Shown: positions 26,542 through 35,508, counted from the first letter of the stretch. The stretch is 64,000 bases of DNA from CBDCFV01 sp965261795 (GCA_965261795.1 OZ253476.1:1860001-1924000), one strand, 5' to 3'. Notes: generated from the sequence alone by a model not told the origin. A program made the numbers and translations.

Positions 26542-27582
26542 ATGAAGTTTGGCATTTTTACCCACGTCCCTTGGCCCGAGGGATCAGACCCAAGGCAAGT
26601 CTTCGAAGACGCCACCGAAGAAGTCGTCCACGCCGAGCAATTGGGGTATCACAGCGCGTGGCTGGCGGAACATCATTTCTCCCGCTACGGCATCGGCTCG
26701 TCCCTGCCGGCCTTGGTGGGCAGCTTGGCCGCCCGCACCGAGACCATCCGGTTAGGCACGGCGGTGCTGGTGCCGCCGTTACACAACCCGATTACTCTGG
26801 CGGAGGACACCGCCACGCTGGACGTCATCAGCGGCGGGCGGTTGGACGTAGGTTTAGGAAGGGGAACGGCGGGTTACGAATACACCGGATACAACGTTGA
26901 CCGGGAGGAGAGCCAGGAACGGTTCCAGGAGAGCATCGCGATCATCAAGGGACTGTGGACTACGCCGGAGTTCTCCCACCACGGCAACTTCTACCAAGTG
27001 ACCCGCGCCAACCTGACCCCTCCGCCGCTGCAGCGGCCCCACCCTCCTATCTACTTGGCCGCAACGCGGACCGAAGAAACACTGGAGTATGCAGCCACCA
27101 CCGGTCATCCCCTGATGATTGGTGTAGTGTTGGATACTTCGGACAGCGTCGCCCTCTGCCACCGGTACGTTCACTTGTCCAAAGAGGCGGGACATAACGT
27201 ATCCATCGCTGAGATTCCTTTCTTCCGCTACGTTTACGTGGCGGAGACTGAAGAACAAGCCCGGAAGGAAGCCGAGCCCGGATTGAGCTGGACGATGGAC
27301 ATGATCCAGTGGCGGCGGAGCTTCACCGAAAGCAGCGAAGTGTACCATCGGTTGGACGAGTGGCGCAGCAACCGGGACGAGTTGCCCACCAGTTGCGAGT
27401 ACCTGTACGAAAACCGCGCCGTTGTCGGCAGTCCGGAGCAATGCGTGGCCCAGATAAAGGCCCTTCAGGAGCAGGGCATAGAGTACTTCGGGTGCAACCT
27501 GTCTTTTGGGGGCTTGGAGCACCGCTTGCAGATGCGGTCATTGGAGTTGTTCGCCAAAGAGGTTATGACTCACTTCGCCTGA
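26542..27582 (+). CDS. LLM-class flavin-dependent oxidoreductase
   Basis: This protein of about 346 residues begins MKFGIFTHVPWPEG and has the luciferase-like monooxygenase landmarks YHSAWLAEHHFSRYG, RLGTAVLVPPLHNP, LAEDTATLDVISGGRLDVGLGRG and GSPEQCVAQIKALQ. It uses FMNH2 or F420H2; family members oxidise small organic substrates. I chose ATG 26542 because GGGAGG lies 7 bases upstream; a TTG at 26527 would include the ribosome site in the protein. The next genes (MmgE/PrpD, SDR) on the same strand suggest a catabolic operon. Substrate unknown. Confidence 0.92.
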   Translation: MKFGIFTHVPWPEGSDPRQVFEDATEEVVHAEQLGYHSAWLAEHHFSRYGIGSSLPALVGSLAARTETIRLGTAVLVPPLHNPITLAEDTATLDVISGGRLDVGLGRGTAGYEYTGYNVDREESQERFQESIAIIKGLWTTPEFSHHGNFYQVTRANLTPPPLQRPHPPIYLAATRTEETLEYAATTGHPLMIGVVLDTSDSVALCHRYVHLSKEAGHNVSIAEIPFFRYVYVAETEEQARKEAEPGLSWTMDMIQWRRSFTESSEVYHRLDEWRSNRDELPTSCEYLYENRAVVGSPEQCVAQIKALQEQGIEYFGCNLSFGGLEHRLQMRSLELFAKEVMTHFA

Positions 27583-27616
27583 TTGCATCCAGCCGGGACT
27601 CAACATGCCAAGTATG

Positions 27617-27642
27617 GATTCCGGCTCAAGGCCGGAATGACG
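27617..27642. repeat. REP-type palindrome (CCGG variant)
   Basis: ATTCCGGCtcaaGGCCGGAAT forms a hairpin between the LLM oxidoreductase stop and the MmgE/PrpD start. The same variant occurs twice at 57.6 kb. Confidence 0.8.
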
Positions 27643-27663
27643 ATGATGTTTGGAGGAGTTGCC

Positions 27664-29025
27664 ATGCCGACCATCGCCGAACAGTTGAGCGACTACGCGG
27701 TATCGTTGCAATATGAGGACCTGCCGGACGACGTGGTCCACTTGGCCAAGCGGATGATTATCGACACCTTGGGATGCGCCTTGGGCGGGTACCATAGCGA
27801 GCCGGCGCGGATAGCACGGGAAGTTGCTTCCACCGTAACAAGCAGCCCGGCCGGCAGAGTCCTGGGCAGCGGCCAGCTTACCAGCCCGGACTTGGCGACC
27901 TTCGCCAACGGCGTAATGGTGCGGTACCTAGACTTCAACGACGGCTATACCAGCAGAGAGTCCGGGCATCCCAGCGACAGCATCGCGGCTACCCTGACGT
28001 GCAGTGAGGTAGGCCGGGCGGGAGGCAAGGGACTGATTACTGCTACCGTGCTGGCATACGAGGCTTTTTGCCGGATTTGCGATGCGGTGGACATCAAACC
28101 CTCGGGGTTTGACCACGTTACTGTGGGCTGCATCGCCAGTATTCTGGGAGCCGCCAAGAGTATGGGGCTGGACCGTGAGCAGACCCTACAGGCGCTTAAC
28201 CTTGGCATCGCGCCCAACCTGGCCCTGTACCAGACCCGCATCGGCGACGTTTCCATGTGGAAGGGCTGTGCCTACGCCAACGCCAGCCGTAACGCGGTCT
28301 TTGCAGTGACGCTGGCCCGCATGGGCCTGACCGGGCCGTCCCCGATCTTCGAGGGCGACGGCGGCTACTTCAAGGCGGTTACCCGTCATTCCTTCCAACT
28401 GGAGACGTTCGGCGGCCCCGGACAGTCTTTCAAGATCGGCGAGTGCAGCATCAAGCGCTTCCCTCTGGGCCAATACTCGCAGACAGTGGTACAAGCGGCC
28501 CTTGAGGTCCGGGAGCAATTGCCCGACCTGGAAGACATAACCCAAGTGAACGTCAGCACCCTGCAAACGGCAGTGAACATAATGGCCGGCGATCCGGAAA
28601 AATGGCGTCCCGTCAACAGGGAGACCGCCGACCACAGCATGCCCTATACCGTTGCAGTCGCCCTGATGTACGGAACGGTAGACCAGTCCCACTTCAACGA
28701 CGAGCACCTCCGGGACCGGCGGTTGCTGGACTTGGTTTCCAAGGTTGAGGTCAGCGTGTCGGAAGAAGCGAACCAAATGGCGCCGGAAGCCATGCTGTGC
28801 GAAGTAGAAGTAGTGACGGGCAAGGGAGAACGCCACTCCCGCCGCGTCGCCTACCACAAGGGCCACTACAAGAACCCCCTGTCCGACAGTGAGTTGGAAG
28901 ACAAGTTCCGCAGCTTGGCCGGGCCTGTGCTGGCCGGAGACCAGGTTGACAGCCTGTTGGACCGCCTTTGGCGTTTGGAGGATTTAGAGGACCTTGGGGA
29001 GATTTTCGAGTTAACGCGGATTTGA
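27664..29025 (+). CDS. MmgE/PrpD-family protein
   Basis: From ATG 27664 this protein has about 453 residues, the usual family size. LAKRMIIDTLGCALGGY, FANGVMVRYLDFNDGY, HPSDSIAATL and CTYANASRNAVF-like segments match 2-methylcitrate dehydratase/aconitate-decarboxylase relatives. Many family members from this kind of bacterium have unproven substrates, so the 2-methylcitrate role is not assumed. An in-frame upstream TTG at 27583 would translate the REP palindrome; GGAGG at 27652 fixes the ATG. It follows the LLM oxidoreductase and precedes an SDR gene. Confidence 0.92.
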   Translation: MPTIAEQLSDYAVSLQYEDLPDDVVHLAKRMIIDTLGCALGGYHSEPARIAREVASTVTSSPAGRVLGSGQLTSPDLATFANGVMVRYLDFNDGYTSRESGHPSDSIAATLTCSEVGRAGGKGLITATVLAYEAFCRICDAVDIKPSGFDHVTVGCIASILGAAKSMGLDREQTLQALNLGIAPNLALYQTRIGDVSMWKGCAYANASRNAVFAVTLARMGLTGPSPIFEGDGGYFKAVTRHSFQLETFGGPGQSFKIGECSIKRFPLGQYSQTVVQAALEVREQLPDLEDITQVNVSTLQTAVNIMAGDPEKWRPVNRETADHSMPYTVAVALMYGTVDQSHFNDEHLRDRRLLDLVSKVEVSVSEEANQMAPEAMLCEVEVVTGKGERHSRRVAYHKGHYKNPLSDSELEDKFRSLAGPVLAGDQVDSLLDRLWRLEDLEDLGEIFELTRI

Positions 29026-29060
29026 CCGCTGGTAGACCAACCTGGACTCGGAGGGTATTC

Positions 29061-29906
29061 ATGCAGCAACGTCCACTTAACGGAAAGATTGCCATTGTCA
29101 CCGGCGCGGCCAGCCCCATGGGACTGGGACGGGCAATGACCGAGGCATTGGTGCGGGCCGGGGCCCGCGTGTCCATGATGGATATCAACCCTGAGTGGTT
29201 GGGCCGCAGTTCGAACTTCATGCGGGAGATAGGCGGCGACGACAGTGTGATGACGCAGGTGGTCGATGTCTCGTCCTCAGATTCTGCACAAGAAGCGGTG
29301 CAACGGACCATCGACGAGATGGGAGGACTCCACATCCTGGTCAATAACGCCGGAGTCGCTCCGCGGAACATGGTCGGGAGGCGCGGGGTACGCAACAATT
29401 TCTGGGACATTTCCAGCGAAGAATGGGACCGGGTGATTTCAATCAACAGCAGCGGACCCTTCTACATGGCAAGAGCGGTTGTCCCGCATATGCTGGCCCA
29501 AGGCTGGGGGCGCATCATCGGTGTTACCACCAGCATGAACACCATGTACCGCGAAGGCGGAGCCCCTTACGGCCCTTCTAAAGCCGCCCATGAAGCGCTT
29601 ATCGCCATGGCCTCCCGTGAACTGGAAGGCACCGGGGTTACCGCCAACGTATTGGTCCCCGGCGGCATGTCCAGCACAAACCTGATACCCGATGACACCG
29701 ATTATGACAGGGCCAGTATGATCCAGCCGGAGGTGATGCAAAGCCCGGTGGTATGGTTGGCATCCGATGAGTCGGCCGGCGTAAACGGCCAGCGCTTTAT
29801 CGGCCACTATTGGGACGACTCACTGCCCATTCAGGAACGGTTGGAGAGGGCCGGTTCCCCGGCGGCGTGGCCGCAACTGGGGGCGCAGTCTGTGAGGCCG
29901 GCTTAA
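29061..29906 (+). CDS. Short-chain dehydrogenase/reductase
   Basis: This 281-residue Rossmann oxidoreductase has TGAASPMGLGRA (TGxxxGxG-like cofactor loop), VNNAGVAPRNM (NNAG), the catalytic Ser in TTSMNTMYR and the YGPSK motif (Tyr, Lys). The acidic MDINPEW after beta-2 favours NAD(H). A C-terminal extension after GQRFIGHYWDDSL is longer than usual. ATG follows GGAGG and lies 35 bp after the MmgE/PrpD stop. The likely role is oxidation or reduction of a hydroxy/keto intermediate in the same pathway. Confidence 0.92.
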   Translation: MQQRPLNGKIAIVTGAASPMGLGRAMTEALVRAGARVSMMDINPEWLGRSSNFMREIGGDDSVMTQVVDVSSSDSAQEAVQRTIDEMGGLHILVNNAGVAPRNMVGRRGVRNNFWDISSEEWDRVISINSSGPFYMARAVVPHMLAQGWGRIIGVTTSMNTMYREGGAPYGPSKAAHEALIAMASRELEGTGVTANVLVPGGMSSTNLIPDDTDYDRASMIQPEVMQSPVVWLASDESAGVNGQRFIGHYWDDSLPIQERLERAGSPAAWPQLGAQSVRPA

Positions 29907-30068
29907 AAAAGGCCGCCGTCCTTCCCAAGTCAAGAAGAGAGTCCAACGCCGAGGCGCAAAGTTTGTGCAGAGGGCGCGGGGTTAGAGTGGACTTAACCGG
30001 CGCAACCAAACGACAGGCGCCCAGGCTGACAATTCACGGTTGTGCCCGTGAATGGGCATTGGTAAGAT

Positions 30069-31508
30069 TTGGCCGTGGAACAGATTAGGTTAATAACCGG
30101 AATGTGTTACGGATTCTCTGAAACGCTCACCTCGGAGAACAACGTCCCAATCATCGCGCGGCAAAGCCTGTATGACCGCTTTAAGGACCGGATCCGGGTA
30201 AACGAAGCCCTTAGCCGCAAGCTTGTCTCTTACCAAGGAAACAAGAGCGTTCCCGGTCTCCGGTGGCTCAAATACAAGGAGGGGTTCTCCTCCAGCCTAG
30301 TGCGGGAATTTCTCCGGCAAGTAAACGCCGAAAGATTGCTTGACCCGTTCTCCGGCGCGGGCACTTCCGTTCTGACCGCCAGCGGGATGGGTTTGCAGGG
30401 GACCGGCATTGAGATAATGCCCGTGGGCAACTTGGCAGCCCATGCTATCGCGGCGGCAGCAAACGGATTGGAGCCAGGCACATTGGCCGAGGCGTCGTCC
30501 GGCCTGCTCGACAGAATTTCGCAAGAGGGCTGCGATGACGCTTTCCGCTTCCCTCATGTCGCGATTACGAGACGCGCCTTTCCAGAGTCTACCGAAGAGG
30601 AGTTGGCACGAGCACGGGAGTTTGTAAGCAAGGTCGATGAGCCGGCCTTAGCATCCATCCTTACCCTCGCCTGCGTCAGCGTACTGGAAGAAGTCAGCTA
30701 CACCCGCAAGGACGGACAATTTCTGCGGTGGGACCCCCAGTCCGGGCGCAATGTAAGCAAGAAGCTCCACAAGGAGTCGGTCCCATCCCTGAAACAGGCC
30801 TTGCACAGGCGTCTGGACGAAATAGCCGAAGACATACCCGCCTTAAAGCGCCGGTACGGGGGATCGCAGCCTTTGTTTATACAAGGTTCGAGCCTCACGG
30901 AGTTAAGAAAACTACCATCGTGCAGTTTCGACACCGTTGTTACCTCTCCACCATACGCCAACCGGTATGACTATACCCGCACCTACGCCCTGGAACTGGC
31001 TTATCTCGGCTACGACGCCGATCAATTCAAAGAACTGCGGCAGGCCCTGCTGTCCGCAACTGTGGAAAATAAGTCGAAACGGGATCTCCTGTCCCAGGAA
31101 TACGGAGCGCAACAACTGCTCTTGCACGCATTGGATATGGCGGACAATCAAGCCGCCTTGCAAGAAGTCCTCGGCATCCTCAAAGCAAACGCAAAATCAC
31201 TCAGCAACTCAAACGTCATTAGCTTGGTGGAAAATTATTTTGCCGAGATGGCCTTAGTTATTTGCGAGCTTGGCCGTTTAGTTGTACCGGGTGGTAACCT
31301 GTTCATGGTCAACGACAACGTCCGGTATCACGGAGAGGAAGTCCCGGTAGACCTGATTTTGTCCGATTTCGCCGAACAAAGGGGGTTCAGGTGTGAGGCC
31401 ATCTGGACCCTGATCCGGGGCAAGGGAAACTCCAGCCAACAGATGGGCCGGTTCGGCAGGCAGGAACTCCGCAAATGCGTCTACCATTGGAGAAAGTGCG
31501 ATGGTTGA
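30069..31508 (+). CDS. Type II DNA methyltransferase
   Basis: This 479-residue enzyme has DPFSGAGTSVLTASGMG (motif I, SAM binding, about residue 96) and DTVVTSPPYANRYDYTRTYALE (motif IV, SPPY, about residue 295). SPPY is typical of N4-cytosine and some N6-adenine enzymes. Motif I comes first, with about 190 residues between the two. It overlaps the XcyI-like endonuclease gene by 8 bp, so it is the protecting half of that pair; relatives of that nuclease cut CCCGGG with m4C partners, which suggests but does not prove the base. The start is TTG 30069, or possibly ATG 30102. Confidence 0.88.
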   Translation: MAVEQIRLITGMCYGFSETLTSENNVPIIARQSLYDRFKDRIRVNEALSRKLVSYQGNKSVPGLRWLKYKEGFSSSLVREFLRQVNAERLLDPFSGAGTSVLTASGMGLQGTGIEIMPVGNLAAHAIAAAANGLEPGTLAEASSGLLDRISQEGCDDAFRFPHVAITRRAFPESTEEELARAREFVSKVDEPALASILTLACVSVLEEVSYTRKDGQFLRWDPQSGRNVSKKLHKESVPSLKQALHRRLDEIAEDIPALKRRYGGSQPLFIQGSSLTELRKLPSCSFDTVVTSPPYANRYDYTRTYALELAYLGYDADQFKELRQALLSATVENKSKRDLLSQEYGAQQLLLHALDMADNQAALQEVLGILKANAKSLSNSNVISLVENYFAEMALVICELGRLVVPGGNLFMVNDNVRYHGEEVPVDLILSDFAEQRGFRCEAIWTLIRGKGNSSQQMGRFGRQELRKCVYHWRKCDG

Positions 31509-32451
31509 GCGGGAAGGTCGCCTTGGCGAGGCGCGCCAACGCGCGCTGATAATTTCCGAACGAGTCCGCCGTCGTTCTGATATTGAGGCCCGCCGGTTGA
31601 TTGAGGCTTTCGACGGCGAGCTTGACTTCGAAAACCGGTTGGAAGAGCTTGCCATCGCGCAGGAGGCTTGGGAATATGTAATCGACGCCGGAATCGATCC
31701 CAAGCTGGTTTTCTCACATCAAAACATGCTGCAGGCACACCCTGAGACTTCCCTACACTACCGGGGAATCGCAACGTTGTCCCTAAAACGGGTCCAGGCT
31801 ATGGCCACTCAGGTCAAGAGCTGGGAAGACGGAACATACCAGAGAACTCCTACCCCTCAAAGATGTGAGCGGGTAGCACGTGTCTATAACGCCGTTACTT
31901 CGGTAATCATCACAGGCACCGACGGATGGACGCTCGAAAATGGGTACCGCAATGTCTTAGCGACCATCGGCATCACGGAAGACGGGGCGTTGCGCAACAT
32001 AGTTGGACAGGAGGGCGAGGCAGCTATAAAGGAACGTTTGACTGATTGGCTCGCAGCCAACGAGGGAATAGAAACGCAAGTTGACGGTGCGATAACAATA
32101 CTGGGAATGGAGGGGGCTCTGCGGATGGTTTACGGCTCCGAGCCGGACATTAGCTTCCAACGCCTCAACCCCGACGGAGAGTGGCAAATCGAGTCCACGA
32201 TAGAAATAAAAAGCGGCACCGATCCTGCAGGCGCGCTGGAACGGCTGGGCGCCATTCAAAAAAGTTTTTCCGAGACCCCGGCCAGATCGAGGAACTTCGC
32301 GGTTTTAGGCGTTGTAACGCCCGAAATGCGAAGGCGGCTGGATGAACTGAACGTGGCGAGGGATTTTTCACTTTACCGGATACTGCACGACACCGGTTCT
32401 TGGGAAGACTTCGTGCGTGAAATATTCCATCACACTCTTCGCATTATCTAA
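31501..32451 (+). CDS. XcyI-family type II restriction endonuclease
   Basis: This 316-residue protein resembles XcyI/Cfr9I-type nucleases. GSEPDISFQRL and ESTIEIKSGTDPAGALERLGAIQKSF give the PD...ExK active-site pattern (Asp, Glu, Lys). The N-terminal half is helical and carries the recognition part. XcyI relatives recognise CCCGGG; whether this one does is inferred. Its ATG overlaps the methyltransferase stop by 8 bp, giving translational coupling. CCCGGG occurs many times in the window, so the host would need methylation if the enzyme is active on that site. Confidence 0.85.
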   Translation: MVEREGRLGEARQRALIISERVRRRSDIEARRLIEAFDGELDFENRLEELAIAQEAWEYVIDAGIDPKLVFSHQNMLQAHPETSLHYRGIATLSLKRVQAMATQVKSWEDGTYQRTPTPQRCERVARVYNAVTSVIITGTDGWTLENGYRNVLATIGITEDGALRNIVGQEGEAAIKERLTDWLAANEGIETQVDGAITILGMEGALRMVYGSEPDISFQRLNPDGEWQIESTIEIKSGTDPAGALERLGAIQKSFSETPARSRNFAVLGVVTPEMRRRLDELNVARDFSLYRILHDTGSWEDFVREIFHHTLRII

Positions 32452-32509
32452 GCGGTCATTCGTGCGCTTAACGTTTAAACCACTTTAACCTCGACTAACA
32501 ACAGCCCGC

Positions 32510-33187
32510 TCATACCGTTTCCAGCAGCGCGCGCAGCCTTGGCAGCAACTCCGGGATGTTCTTGTGGATTATTTCCCATACGCTGTCGTCGTCAATGCCG
32601 AGATAGTCGTGAATTATGAGGTTTCGCGTCCCGATGATTGATACCCACGGGACCTCAGGATGAGCATCCCTTACTGTGTCGGGGACATGCCTGGCCGCCT
32701 CACCGATCAGGGCAATGGTGTGAAGTGCAGAGCGGTTTATAGTGATGTCGGCGGAAAACTCCGCCTCGCTGATTCCCTCAGTAATTTTGAGCACGTCCTC
32801 GCAGAATCCAATCATATTCTCCAAGCGGAAGCGCCACTCCCTTGGCAGTGACTCCGGATCTGGCATTCGCGGGTTCTCCTCGGACACGTCGATGGCCTCC
32901 GCTTCTATGTATGGACGAATTTCCTTTTTCAATTCCTTGCGGGTTACGAGATCAACAGGGCGGTCCACAAGCCCCTCGATGTACGATTGCAGGTCGAAAA
33001 TCCGCTTCACCGTAGCCGGACCGTTAAAGTCGACCAGTATGTCAACGTCGCTGGTCGCCGTCGCCCGGTCGCGGGCAGTGGAGCCGAACAGGTAAACCGA
33101 GGCAACGTCGAATCGCTCGGCCAATTCCTTCCTGTGGGACCGCAGCAACGCCAACGCTTCGTCTCGTCTCAGTGCTTCCTGTGCCAT
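32510..33187 (-). CDS. MNT-HEPN fusion: MntA-like antitoxin joined to HepT-like toxin
   Basis: This 225-residue ORF fuses two proteins that are usually separate. Residues 1-105 form a minimal nucleotidyltransferase with VYLFGSTARDRATATSDVDILVDF (GSx10DxD; Asp47, Asp49), like the MntA antitoxin. Residues 108-225 are a HEPN RNase-like domain with RNLIIHDY (Arg188, His193, Tyr195; the Rx4HxY motif), like HepT. In known modules MntA adenylylates Tyr of HepT to silence it. An internal AGGAG (32876-32880) lies 9 bases before an in-frame ATG at 32866 (Met108), exactly where HepT would begin, so a free toxin domain might also be made. All key residues are intact. Confidence 0.88.
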   Translation of the reverse strand: MAQEALRRDEALALLRSHRKELAERFDVASVYLFGSTARDRATATSDVDILVDFNGPATVKRIFDLQSYIEGLVDRPVDLVTRKELKKEIRPYIEAEAIDVSEENPRMPDPESLPREWRFRLENMIGFCEDVLKITEGISEAEFSADITINRSALHTIALIGEAARHVPDTVRDAHPEVPWVSIIGTRNLIIHDYLGIDDDSVWEIIHKNIPELLPRLRALLETV

Positions 33188-33305
33188 AACACCCCGTCTC
33201 TATTCTACTACTTCCCGACCTGCCAGCTTGTAACCGGCCAACGCCTGTTATACCATTGGGGCAATTTGGCGCAGTCCGTAATCTATCGCGCCGACAGGAC
33301 CGGAT

Positions 33306-33785
33306 ATGGACCAATCTATCCAATTTCGAGTTAACGGAGCAGACCATCAACTGCAAGTCCCGGCCAGGCGGCTGCTGGTTGATTGTTTGCGGTACGACTT
33401 GGGCCTCACGGGCACCAAGGAAGGGTGCAGCGTTGGAGTTTGCGGAGCTTGCACGGTTCTGATCGACGGACAGATGATCGCTTCCTGCATCACTCTGGCA
33501 GTAGCGGTGGATGGCGCAGATATCACAACCATCGAGGGCCTTGCCGAACAGGGGCGGTTACACCCCGTGCAACAGGCGTTTATCGACCACGGCGGCTTTC
33601 AATGCGGTATCTGCACCCCCGGGCAGGTGCTGGCCGCCAAAGCGCTGCTGGACATTAACCCCGCCCCGACCGATGATGACATCCGCGAGTGGATGATGGG
33701 CAACTTGTGCCGTTGCACCGGCTACTACGGCATACTGGAGTCAGTCAAGAACGCCGCGCGCGCCGTGCAGGAGACCGCCCAATGA
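33306..33785 (+). CDS. CoxS-like 2Fe-2S subunit of molybdenum hydroxylase
   Basis: This 159-residue protein has two 2Fe-2S domains: CSVGVCGACTVLIDG (plant-type, N-terminal) and CGICTPGQ plus CRCTGYYG (C-terminal). It is the electron-transfer small subunit of xanthine dehydrogenase/CO dehydrogenase-type enzymes. The next gene (FAD subunit) overlaps by ATGA, and a CoxG-like gene follows, but no large molybdopterin subunit is seen. The start is ATG; no strong Shine-Dalgarno is seen upstream. Confidence 0.93.
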   Translation: MDQSIQFRVNGADHQLQVPARRLLVDCLRYDLGLTGTKEGCSVGVCGACTVLIDGQMIASCITLAVAVDGADITTIEGLAEQGRLHPVQQAFIDHGGFQCGICTPGQVLAAKALLDINPAPTDDDIREWMMGNLCRCTGYYGILESVKNAARAVQETAQ

Positions 33786-34663
33786 TCGATTTCGAGTTCC
33801 ACAGCCCCACTACCCTGGATGAGGCCCTGGAGCTGCTGGAAAAGCACGGCGACGATGCCCGGGTGATGTCCGGCGGCACAGCGCTGGTTATGATGATGAA
33901 GCAACGCTTGGCCCAACCCGGCCATGTCATCGGACTTCGGCGGGTTTCCGGCTTGACCGGGATTAGCCAGGCGTCCAACGGTGACGCGGGTGGCGTCAGG
34001 ATTGGCGCGTTGTGCACCCAGCGACAAGTGGAGACCGATCCCACGGTTGCCCATGTGGCGCCGCTGGTTTCCTACGCCTTCAGCCGGGTGGCGACGCCCC
34101 GCATCCGGAACATGGGTACCATTGGCGGCGGCTTGGTGCACGGTGACCCCAACCAGGACCCTCCTCCTGCATTGATCGCCCTTGGCGCGTCGGCCATTCT
34201 TACGTCCAAAGACGGTGAGCGGGTGGTCCAAGTGGAAGACCTGTTTCTGGACTACTTCGAGACAGACGTGCAACCGGGAGAGATACTTACCAGCGTTTTG
34301 GTCCCGCCCGCCCCCGCCGCTTCGGGGGCCGTTTACCTGAAGTTTCTGCCCCGCACCGCCGACGACTACGCCACCGTGTCCGTCGCGGCTATAGTGGAGC
34401 CCGGGGATGGCAACACCTGTAACGACTTGAAGCTTGTTCTGGGGGCGTCGGGCGTAACGCCCATCAGGGCCAAGGCAGCCGAGTCCTTGTTGCGTGGGCG
34501 GTCCCTCAGCGACGAAAACATCCGAGCCTGCGCCGCTGCGGTCAAGGACGAGGTGGACCCTCTGGACGATTTCCGCGGCTCAGCGGACTACAAGCGCGAC
34601 ATGGCCGAGGTGTTCGCCCGGCGAGCCATTGAACAAGCTTTGTCAGCGGCCCGCAGAGGTTAA
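33782..34663 (+). CDS. CoxM-like FAD-binding subunit of molybdenum hydroxylase
   Basis: This 293-residue protein begins MIDFEFHSPTTLDEALELL and has VMSGGTALVMMMK and TIGGGLVHGDPNQD, the two FAD-binding motifs of the medium subunit (PCMH-type, CoxM/XdhB). The C-terminal CO-dehydrogenase flavoprotein domain is present (PASGVTPIRAKAAESLL-like). Its ATG overlaps the CoxS-like stop (ATGA), showing translational coupling. An upstream in-frame ATG at 33689 would extend into coxS and is not chosen. Confidence 0.93.
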   Translation: MIDFEFHSPTTLDEALELLEKHGDDARVMSGGTALVMMMKQRLAQPGHVIGLRRVSGLTGISQASNGDAGGVRIGALCTQRQVETDPTVAHVAPLVSYAFSRVATPRIRNMGTIGGGLVHGDPNQDPPPALIALGASAILTSKDGERVVQVEDLFLDYFETDVQPGEILTSVLVPPAPAASGAVYLKFLPRTADDYATVSVAAIVEPGDGNTCNDLKLVLGASGVTPIRAKAAESLLRGRSLSDENIRACAAAVKDEVDPLDDFRGSADYKRDMAEVFARRAIEQALSAARRG

Positions 34664-34667
34664 CCGC

Positions 34668-35117
34668 GTGAAGCTGGAAAACCGGTGTTTGATACCCGCG
34701 CCCGCTGATGTTGCTTGGGCCAGGCTTTTGGACATCCCGCAAGCCGCTTCTTGTATTCCCGGAGTCAAAGAGGTCACGCCCGACGGCGAAAACCGGTTCC
34801 ATGCCGCTATGCAGGTGCGGATGGGACCTATGCGCTTTGATTTCTCCGGCTCCATCGTGGTGCTTGCCCAGGACTTCGGGAAGAAGGAAGCCCGTTTCAG
34901 AGTGGAGGCGGCTGATCCCAAAGTTGGCGGCTCATTGCGCGCCGACCTGGAGATGCGGTTGGTGTCCCAAGACGATGGACAGACCGAGGTAGTTATTCAG
35001 ACAGACACTCTGTTCATGGGCAAGATAGGCGAGTTGGGGCAACCGATTATACGCCGCAAGGCCGGCTCCACCATCGACGAGTTCGCCCGTAACTTCGCCA
35101 AGTCGGTAAGCTCATAG
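34668..35117 (+). CDS. CoxG-like SRPBCC protein
   Basis: This 149-residue protein starts at GTG 34668, four bases after the CoxM-like stop. VKLENRCLIPAPADVAWARLLDIP and AASCIPGVKEV match the CoxG/carbon-monoxide-dehydrogenase-subunit-G family (SRPBCC fold). GSLRADLEMRLVSQ and the IGELGQPIIRRKAGSTIDEF end are family-like. CoxG anchors or matures the enzyme in CO oxidisers but also occurs with other hydroxylases. The coxL-type gene that normally accompanies these genes is absent downstream, where sequence turns to an unrelated minus-strand cluster. Confidence 0.88.
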   Translation: MKLENRCLIPAPADVAWARLLDIPQAASCIPGVKEVTPDGENRFHAAMQVRMGPMRFDFSGSIVVLAQDFGKKEARFRVEAADPKVGGSLRADLEMRLVSQDDGQTEVVIQTDTLFMGKIGELGQPIIRRKAGSTIDEFARNFAKSVSS

Positions 35118-35196
35118 CAGCTACATGCCGTCCGTCCGTTATATCAGCAACCATACCCCGGCCGGCCCTTCTCCAGTGACTACACCAGCACAAAAG

Positions 35197-35508
35197 TTAA
35201 TTTTTAATTCCTCTCGCGGAAGCATAGCGCACCCTGGGGGTGGGTGTGAACAATTCCAGCCCGGTGTCCAAGTCCAACCGGGTGATGCCGGCTTGGTGTC
35301 CGTCGTCCCACATCTCTGGGACCGTGGGCGCGTGGTAGATGTAAATGATGCTGTCATCTCCGTATTCCGCCCAGGTGGGGAAGGAACGGCTGAGGTTGAA
35401 ACTGTCCACAATCTCTATGGAATTGGGGTCCATCACGTAAACGTCGGTGCGCGTGGCTCGCCCGGAGTAGTTGAACGTCCGGCGAAGAGTCAGGCCCACG
35501 GTCCCCAT
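35197..35508 (-). CDS. Hypothetical protein, possibly beta-propeller fragment
   Basis: This 103-residue protein has TRTDVYVMDPNSIEIVDSF and ITRLDLDTGLELF, reminiscent of YncE/WD-like blade repeats (DxDTG), but is too short for a propeller. It starts 12 bases after the stop of the membrane protein at 35521-35886. No strong ribosome site is seen. It could be the remnant of a longer gene, in keeping with the decay seen in the two genes upstream. Confidence 0.4.
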   Translation of the reverse strand: MGTVGLTLRRTFNYSGRATRTDVYVMDPNSIEIVDSFNLSRSFPTWAEYGDDSIIYIYHAPTVPEMWDDGHQAGITRLDLDTGLELFTPTPRVRYASARGIKN

